Below are positions 57,183 through 64,000 of a stretch of 64,000 nt of DNA, piece by piece. Position 1 is the stretch's first letter; each line of letters begins with the position of its first letter. The position numbers and the translations under genes are program-made. Origin of the DNA: Nannochloropsis oceanica (taxonomy: Eukaryota > Sar > Eustigmatophyceae > Eustigmatales > Monodopsidaceae); contig CP038117.1 in assembly GCA_004519485.1 (NCBI GenBank), forward strand, positions 1 to 64,000, in the 5' to 3' direction. The notes under the pieces were generated by a model, which saw only the letters and a list, made by a program, of their open reading frames with translations, ran no database searches and was not told the origin of the DNA.

Positions 57183-58951
57183 GACAATTCTTGTTGTTGA
57201 TAATAGCCCTCTTCTTCTTCCTGCTTCCTCTTTTACTCCGGCTGGTTTGGAAGCATCGTTGTTTCGTCTGTAGAAAAGAGAGGAAGGAAGGGAGGAATGA
57301 AGGAGAGGGAGAGAAGGGAGGAGGGGGAGGTGTGAACACGAGGAAAAGACAAAGGAGACCCCTCTATTCAAAAGGAATGAGACCGGAAGGAAACAGGGCA
57401 AAGGAAATGTTGAATGGGAGGTGTCGAGGAAAGGAGGACTTGGAAGATGTGAAGAGCCAATACCTAGGGAAAGGCAATCACAGAACATGGGCTTATTTGA
57501 TCTGTACTCCAAGGACGAAGGAATGGATTACTTGATAAATTAATGGGTATAGAAGCCGAGACGACAAGATAACAGGATGAGCCAGGGAGGAAGGGAGGGA
57601 GGGAAAGAGAGAGGGAGGGAGAGTTGGTGGCAAAGGATGGGAGAGGAAGAGGGAGGGAAGGAGAGAAAATCAACAGAAGTTGAAAAGAGGAAGAGAGAAA
57701 TAGTGAGAGAAATGATACACAGACATAGACTCTCGAGACATGGTCAGTGGCACGTCAAAATATTAATTTGAATATCACACTAGTAACATGAAATAATCAC
57801 ACTTTCTAGTTGAAATTGTCACACTATTGAGGTCAAAATATCACGCTATTTTGATGAATTTATCGGGCTTATATATGCCATGCATAAGAAAGAGGAAAGA
57901 GGGAGGGTGGGAGAAAAGGAGGGAAATCAATGTGTTATTTAGACCGAAGCCACACAAAGTATAGAGTAGAGGGCAGAAGTCGAGGAAAGTCAAGGTTATA
58001 AAGATGAAGAAAGGAGAGAAGAGTGAGAAGGCAGAGGAGGAAGAAGATGAGGAGGAGAGAGAGAAAAAGAAAGAAGAGACAAGGCGGAGCTGGTTGTACC
58101 GACAGAGACTCAGGGGACTGGTCTGGAGGGAGGGGAGCAGGTATGTACCCGCCGAGGCAGAGAGAGAGGGAGGGAGGAAGAGAGAGAAAGAAAGACACAC
58201 CAAAAACTGGAAAAGAGAAGTTTCGAGGACGAGCGCAAAACGCGAGCGAAAAATTTCGACGAGGGACGTGCGTGAAGCAGAGAGGCAGAAATGAAGGGAT
58301 GGGAAGAGGAGAAAAAGAGATGGTGGGGGATACACGAATGAATGGCAAAACGAAGTGGGAAAGGTGGAGTCAGAGTAGAAGGGCAGAAAAAATATGAGCG
58401 CACGCGTGTGTGCCACAATGACGTAGCCTTGCTCCCACAAAAATTGCGCACTTATCCGCTTTTGCTTTTGTTATTTGATTCGTGTCTTTGTTTCCTGCCA
58501 CGTAGACATCAGGCTTCTTTCTGGCGTCAAAGAAGAGTGAAGACACGTGCATCTCTCTCTTCCCACCCACCTTTGCGTGATGAAAGCATTAGGCGCGGAC
58601 GCTCACTCACGAAAAAATGCAGACACCTCACACACAGCCATCATTATCTTGACCCATTACTTTGGTTTTGTTTTATTCCTTGTTGAGGACCCTACGACTT
58701 TCTTTTTCACCCTCATTTCTCCTCCCCTCTCGGTCTGTTTCTCTCGCTCCCTCTTTGCTCATCATTATCTTTTACCCTTGCTCTTTCATCTCCTCTTTCA
58801 AGCACGAGACTTCGACACGAAAACAAAATTATATTCGCTACTACTGTATTTTTTCCCCTCCATTCTCCTTTTTCCTCTTCCTTCCCTCCATGTCATCTCT
58901 CTCTCCATCTGTCCTTCCCTCATTTCTTCCCTCCTCCATTCTCTCCCTCCC
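57183..58951. other. Purine-rich convergent 3' region
   Basis: Lies between the double-domain gene and the FAD-oxidase/cyclopropane synthase gene. It is GGGA- and GAA-rich on the plus strand at 57270-57720 and 57890-58330, then pyrimidine-rich to 58950. Long Lys/Arg/Glu frames here are composition artefacts. Contains the 22-bp repeat described separately. Confidence 0.5.
57774..57861. repeat. Four-unit 22-bp tandem repeat
   Basis: The core (A/G)TCAC(A/G)CT begins at 57774, 57796, 57818 and 57840, exactly 22 bp apart, with variable AT-rich sequence between. The regular two-helical-turn spacing and better conservation of the core than of the spacers are unusual for decaying satellite DNA. Confidence 0.75.
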
Positions 58952-61900
58952 TTAACCACTCCCTGCGATCAGTTTCTCCCGTGCATACTGCAATAACCGC
59001 TGCGGCGTTGTTGGTCCACTGCCGCCACCCTCCTTCCCTCCCTCTTTCCGTGGGCTCGTTCCCACACTCACTGTCGTCGTCTTCGGGGATTGGGGATGGG
59101 ACAAGGCCGTAGTAATTCGACAAGGAGTGTTATCTAGAAGCCCTTGAGTGTTCCCAGGCCGCGAAAAAGTCAGGATAAGGCACCCCTCCGTCTTACTCTC
59201 AAACGCCGCTTCGCAGTAGCACAAATAGTAGTTCCAACATCGGACAAAAACGTCGTCGAAGCCATGAGTTTTGACCACACTCATGCCTCTGTTGAACCGC
59301 CTCCTCCACTCCCTCAATGTCTCGGCGTAGTGCACGTCAATATTTATAAATCCTTCAAGCGACAAGGGGCTGTGGGTGGCCATGGCGGACATCAAGGCAG
59401 TGAGGGAGGGGCAACAGGAGCCGGGGAAGACGATGGTGTTGATGAAATCCGTGCTCTTCAAGTAGTCCACATACCTGGAGTAAGGAAGGAGAGAAAGGAG
59501 GGAAGCGGGGTTTGCGATTAACTCGAACATTTACAACTAGGAGAAAAGGGGGGGAAGCCAGGAGGATGGGAGGGAGAAAAAAAAACGTACCGGCTCTCGG
59601 GCGTGGTGATGGCCTCCATGACGAATACTCCGTTCGGCTTGAGCAGGCGGCCGACGGCGTGGAAGTACTCACCCAAGTGACTGTGCCCTACGGCCTCGAT
59701 CATCTCACAAGAGATAATGCGGTCGAAAGCACCCGGATGTCTGAAAAATAGAATGATTGGAGGGTGGGGGAGGAGAAAAAAAAGGAAGGAAAAATCGATA
59801 CATAAGTCACATACCACGTGTCGAACGCAAAAACTATCAAACCACAACCAATCCCCATTCATCAAGCTACACGTCACGTACCGCCGCGCAAAGACCCGGT
59901 AATCCACCAGTTCAAAATGAATCAAGTGCTCCAAGCCCTTCTCCCGCACCTTTTCCTCCGCCAGAGCCTTCTGCTCCTTGCTTAGGGTGATTCCCACCAC
60001 CTTGCACCCTATCGTCTCCGCGGCCCGAATCGCAATCCCCCCCCACCCAAATCCGATATCCAAAAGCGTATGCCCCTTCTCTACCCGACACGTGCTGATC
60101 AATGTGTCCACTTTTCGTAATTGCGCCTCTTCCAAAGATCCCTTGAACGCCATGCGATATGGGGAGGATGGAAAGGAGGACGAGGACGAGGATGAGGCCT
60201 CAACAGCAATCAACGCCCCTCCTCCATCCCCACCCCCCCCATTACTATGCGCGTTCGGAGACGGGAAGAAAGCCTCCCGGGCAATAGGGGTCAGTTCCAA
60301 GTCATAAATCGCCGAAGAGTACATCATTAATGCCTTGTCTAGCATGAGCGTATACAAGTCATTTCCAATGTCGTAATGGGCCGAGATGTTGTGCCTGGAT
60401 CCTGCCAGGCTGTTATCCATGGATAATCTGTACCTCAAAAAATTCAATCCATACCCGATCCAACTCGTCAACAAGGCCCCTACTGCGAACCTCCCTCCTC
60501 CCATCGGTGCATCCCGATTCCGGATGAACAACAGAAACAACTTGGTCAACCCGTCGCTGTTCCACCCCGTTCCCTCCACCTCAAACTCCCCCGCCATATA
60601 CGCGCGTGCCAAGCCCAAATCATACTCCAACGCTACACGTACAAAAAACCACCAACTTTGCACCCGCAGTACCACCGTTTCCTCCCTTCCCGCCTTCCGA
60701 TCCCCAAAATACACCTTATCTCCCGTCCCCGGCAGCCTCAACACCAAACACCCCTCTTGGATCGAATTGCTTAAAAACGCCCGAATCGGCCCACTTGCCC
60801 ACCGTCCGAATCCATCCTGACACCGCTCCCAAAACCCCCGCGCATACAAATGTGCCTTACTCATCGGGTACACTGGTGCCTCTGCTTCCGGGGGCATCCA
60901 TCCTACCTTCTGGCCCGTCAGTGCTGTCGCCACCTCAAGCCCTGACCGCAACCCGTCCTCATGGAAACCATGCCCCATCCAGGCGCCACAAAACCAGAGA
61001 CCATCGACGCCCTGGACCTCCGTCATCCTTCTCTGTGCCTCCTCTGTCGCAGGCGTGAATTGCGGATGGCTCTCATTCAGAACCTTGTGCACCAGCGCCG
61101 GGTCGGGAGGAAACGAGGGATTGAGGGAGACGAAGTAAGGGGTGTCCGTTTGCAGGTTCTGCAGCTGGTTTAGCCAGTAGGTTACAAACACAGGCTTGGC
61201 ATTGTCCTCCCCTTGAACCCCCTCCGTGCTCCCGATATAGTTCCAGCTCCCCCAGGCATCCCTCTTGCGTGGCATCAGCTTCGGATCACTATGTAAATAA
61301 CAGATGTTCGACGCATATTTGAATTGACCCAGATAAGGCGCCAACCTCTCCTGTTGCCCTATCTCCAGCAATTCCAAAGCTTGATCAGGATGACAAGCAA
61401 AAATAACATCATCGAATACTTCGGCCTTATAGCTCATATCCGTCACCTCCACTTTCCCCTTCTCCAAGACCACCACCTTCTTCACCCCCGTATTCAACCG
61501 TAGCCTCTCCCCTAGCAACGCCACAATCTTCTCGATGTACGTTTGGCTTCGCCCTGCCACCGTCTTCCACTGAGGGCGATTAAACAACTGAAGCATGCAG
61601 TGGTTATCCATGAACGTCAACATGGCATACGCAGACGAGGCCAGCACGTCAGCCGCCGACGACGACCATAGCGCCGCGCACATGGGCACGATGTAATAAT
61701 TCGTAAACTCGGGTCCATATCCCTCCCTTTCCAAAAACTCCCCCAAACTCCACGCCCGCTTCGGATCTCCGGGCTCAGCCAACAGCAAGCTGGAAGCCGT
61801 GCGGTTGAAACGAAGCATGTCCTTAATCATGGCGCGATACACAGGAGCAGTCAAGGTCTTGACTGAATCCGAGCACCACTCCACATTGCCTTCGTCCATC

Positions 61901-62307
61901 GAAACGGCAAAGCTCATGTTGGTGTCCTCGTCTTCCACGCCCAGCTCCGCAAAAAGTTCCACCATGTTAGGGTAATTCTGGTGATTAAAGACCATGAAGC
62001 CCGTATCGCAGCCCACCACCTTGCCATTCGCCTCTGTCACCTGCTCCGTGTGTGCGTGCCCGCCCGCTGTGGCACTGGCCTCGTACACCACAACTTCCAC
62101 CTCTTCTCCGGCCGCAGAGCCGGTTAATAGATGGTACGACGCACCCAAGCCCGTCACGCCCGAGCCCACCACGGCCACCCTGCGCTTGCCACCGTTTCGG
62201 GAGACGCGGGCCGCTATCTGCCTCCAGGCCTCTTGGATGTCGGCATGCTGTGGCGCCTTCTTCCGGACGGGGGGCGCACCGAAATAAACGCTGTTTTGGT
62301 TCCCCAT
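58952..62307 (-). CDS. FAD amine-oxidase-like/cyclopropane fatty acid synthase fusion
   Basis: Exons 59882-62307 (ATG), 59591-59740 and 58952-59474 join in phase 2 twice, giving 1032 residues. The N-terminal half is a flavin oxidoreductase: RRVAVVGSGVTGLGASYHLL (dinucleotide fold), then EASATAGGHAHTE and GLWFCGAWMGHGFHEDGL near its end. The C-terminal half is a cyclopropane-fatty-acyl-phospholipid synthase: ISAHYDIGNDLYTLMLDKAL and MYSSAIYDLE, then TLLDIGFGWGGIAIRAAETI (SAM motif I). The second exon holds RIISCEMIEAVGHSHLGEYF and the third VFPGSCCPSLTALMSA. The fusion is the same as in plant cyclopropane synthases. It would add a methylene from SAM across a double bond of membrane phospholipid acyl chains; the oxidase half's role is not settled. 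A Gly/Ser/Ala insert of about 35 residues follows MYSSAIYDLE. The C-terminal 40 residues are variable. Confidence 0.92.
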
Positions 62308-62984
62308 AGCCTAATGTGTGCGCAGTTTTGTATGCCGCAGTGAGTCGCGATTTCGGAGGGGAGGAGAGGAGGAATGAGTTGGATTTCTTGCAAGGCCATA
62401 CGCTTGTGGTCAGGGCTCTGTGGTGAGTTGGGAGCGCAATCACAAAACAGGTGCTCGATGAGATAGGCATTCGCGAAAGTGCACAGACAATTTCTCTCAT
62501 GCGCCGCCCACGGCTTACACTGGACGTGGAAGCTGTGCAGTCCAAGCGCTGTCGTGTGCGTGGTCGCCATCGTGCAAGTAAAGAATCGTGATGACGAACG
62601 GACCCAACTTTAGCATGTGAAGCTACCACTCCCACAGAGGATAACCGCGGGCAGCTCTGCGAGACGCATATACATGCACCTTATGCACAGCCACGATTAA
62701 ACCAAGTCATTCCCTACGCGGCGTGGAACCTGGAGAAAGCAAGCTGCATTTACGAATATCAAAGACTCGCTGTTTTCTGCCCGTTCCGCCGTCCTCCCCA
62801 TGTCACACCCTCACCCAGCAACGCAACACTCGCCACAACCACAGACAAAACGACATTAGTACGGAGGGGGAGGGGGGACGACATCCAAACATAAGTTTTG
62901 CCTGCTTTCCTTGCCCCACCCGCACCCTCGTCCTTGCCTATCCGCCAGCCAGCCTCTCCCTCCTGCCCACCTACACACAATCAC
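62308..62984. other. Divergent promoter region
   Basis: The lipid-synthase gene reads left and PSF3 reads right, so both promoters should lie in this 677-bp spacer. No coding exon or repeat recognised; a CT-rich stretch precedes the PSF3 ATG. Confidence 0.5.
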
Positions 62985-63530
62985 ATGGACAAGGGCTACT
63001 TCTCAGTGGACGCCATTCTGGCCGCCGAGGACCGTGTACCCGTCGTTTTTAACACCACAGCCGCATCCCTAGGGTTCCTGGACCCTGCTTGTAAAGAGGA
63101 AGACTTGCCCGCTCGGTCTCGGGTGGAGCTTCCGCTCTGGCTAGCCCAATCCCTCGAAGCCAAAAATATGGTGCGTCTCGAGCTACCCAAGCATTACTCC
63201 GCGCGCTTCCGTGAAGATCTTTTAGCTGGGCCCGAGGCCGTCGACATTCGTGATCGGAGCGTCTTCTTCTACGAGACGGGCACGGCACTCGCCAGGATTA
63301 AACGGGACGAGCACCTGCAACGGACCATGCGAATGGTATTTTCCGGACAGCGTTTTCGAGACATTTTGGACGCAAGTTTGAACAGTGGCGGGGATGACAT
63401 GACTGATTTTCTGAAGGACTTGCCGCATGCGGAGCGGATTTTGTTTGATTCTGGATTTGTGGGGTCGAGGGAATATGAGGCGTATAAAAAGGGGACACAC
63501 GCTCAGATCGGAATGGCGGAGGTGTTGAAG
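62985..63530 (+). CDS. PSF3: GINS complex subunit PSF3, 5' part
   Basis: The first exon codes for 182 residues, from an ATG in the context CACATGG to a GTGAGT donor at 63531, phase 0. PSF3 features are clear: MDKGYFSVDAILAAEDRVPV at the start, then ARSRVELPLWLAQSLEAKNM and VRLELPKHYSARFREDLLAG, and a helical B domain. GINS (SLD5, PSF1-3) joins CDC45 and MCM2-7 into the replicative helicase at origins and forks in the nucleus. PSF3 is usually 190-220 residues, so only a short last exon should be missing, either in the final 470 bp or beyond the window. The in-frame read-through to a stop at 63575 (Gly/Lys-rich) is less likely. The gene is divergent from the lipid synthase. Confidence 0.88.
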
Positions 63531-64000
63531 GTGAGTAGTGCCATAAGTGGAGGGGGAAAAGAGGGGGAAAAATGAGACGGAGAGAGAGGTGGGGGAATCG
63601 TCATGAGGGGGAGGGTTGGGGATGTAGGTACAAGTAAGCGAGAGGGCGGGGAAGGGTTGGGAGGGACACACAAAGCATTCACACGACATAAATACTTAGA
63701 ATAAATAAGAAAAAAGAAGTAAGATAATTGGATTGGCCAAAAGTCTTCGTTCAAGATGCTATTGTTCTCCCTGGGGGAGGAGTTTCGAAAGCGAGAGAGA
63801 AGAGAGGAAACGAGTAGATAGCAGCTGGGGTTTTCACATTTTCTTTGTCAATCATGCTTTTCGGTCACTATCGAATTATATCACTCACCACTACCTACAG
63901 CACATTAAATCCGTCCTCCTTTTCCCCCTTCTCCTCCCTCTATTCCCGTCGTGGCCGTCACAGTCGTCACAGCTGCCACTCCTCCCTCCCTCCCTCCTCT
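63531..64000. other. Intron and possible last exon of PSF3
   Basis: Begins with the GTGAGT donor of PSF3 exon 1. A CTACAG at 63894-63899 could be the acceptor, followed by HIKSVLLFPLL in phase 0, but this does not look like a PSF3 end. A CCCT tract starts near 63980 at the edge. Confidence 0.4.

Noticed and set aside
57577-58397. Lys/Arg/Glu-rich plus-strand frames
   Set aside because: Composition of GGGA/GAA purine DNA with no start context, splice sites or domain.

Overview
This is a nuclear fragment from a eukaryotic microalga, most likely a photosynthetic stramenopile of the Nannochloropsis/Microchloropsis (eustigmatophyte) kind. That identification is inferred from four things. Genes are compact, with few short GT-AG introns, mostly 75-310 bp. 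A bestrophin-like channel carries a signal peptide followed by a Ser-Ala-Phe plastid-import motif. (GGGA)n/(CCCT)n purine-pyrimidine tracts are very abundant. Polyglutamine and polyserine runs lie inside otherwise ordinary proteins. I see no prokaryotic operon structure, CRISPR array, rRNA, convincing tRNA or virus-like element.

Layout, left part. A class V (PLP) aminotransferase, eight exons visible, runs off the left edge on the minus strand (107-1952). An OB-fold protein follows on the minus strand (2626-4838), with unresolved 5' exons. Two copies of one protein-kinase gene then face each other tail to tail: a mosaic copy on the plus strand (5535-6672) and a long copy on the minus strand (6699-9740). 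A possible 65-residue membrane protein (11510-11872) precedes a very large DENN-domain Rab-GEF with MABP and PPR-like parts (13135-19583). A plastid-type bestrophin channel is divergent from it (20371-22449).

Middle part. A (GT)n microsatellite and a three-exon 104-residue membrane protein (22872-23399) follow. Next is the first of two paralogous polyglutamine proteins (25244-27758, minus). Then come a COA4-like cytochrome oxidase assembly factor, a rhodanese-like/methyltransferase fusion, a Nudix hydrolase with a long N-terminal extension, a CCCH/F-box/WD40 protein, and the second polyglutamine paralogue (39246-42849, plus).

Right part. A 1075-residue four-helix membrane protein (44331-47656) is convergent with a secreted serine beta-lactamase-fold hydrolase (47882-49607). 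Next are a Bin3/MePCE-type RNA cap methyltransferase, a membrane-anchored AAA_28 NTPase, a nuclear-looking protein with two copies of an unrecognised domain joined by a GC-AG intron (53882-57182), a fused FAD oxidase/cyclopropane fatty acid synthase (58952-62307), and the start of the GINS subunit PSF3 (62985-63530), cut by the right edge.

The genes do not form one pathway. The strongest candidates for something undescribed are the paired polyglutamine paralogues with a conserved phase-2 intron, the double-domain nuclear protein, and the inverted kinase pair, whose block of near-complete identity ends abruptly in diverged sequence. Exon junctions were deduced by reading both strands and requiring splice consensus, phase continuity and family fit. 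No alignment or transcript evidence was available.
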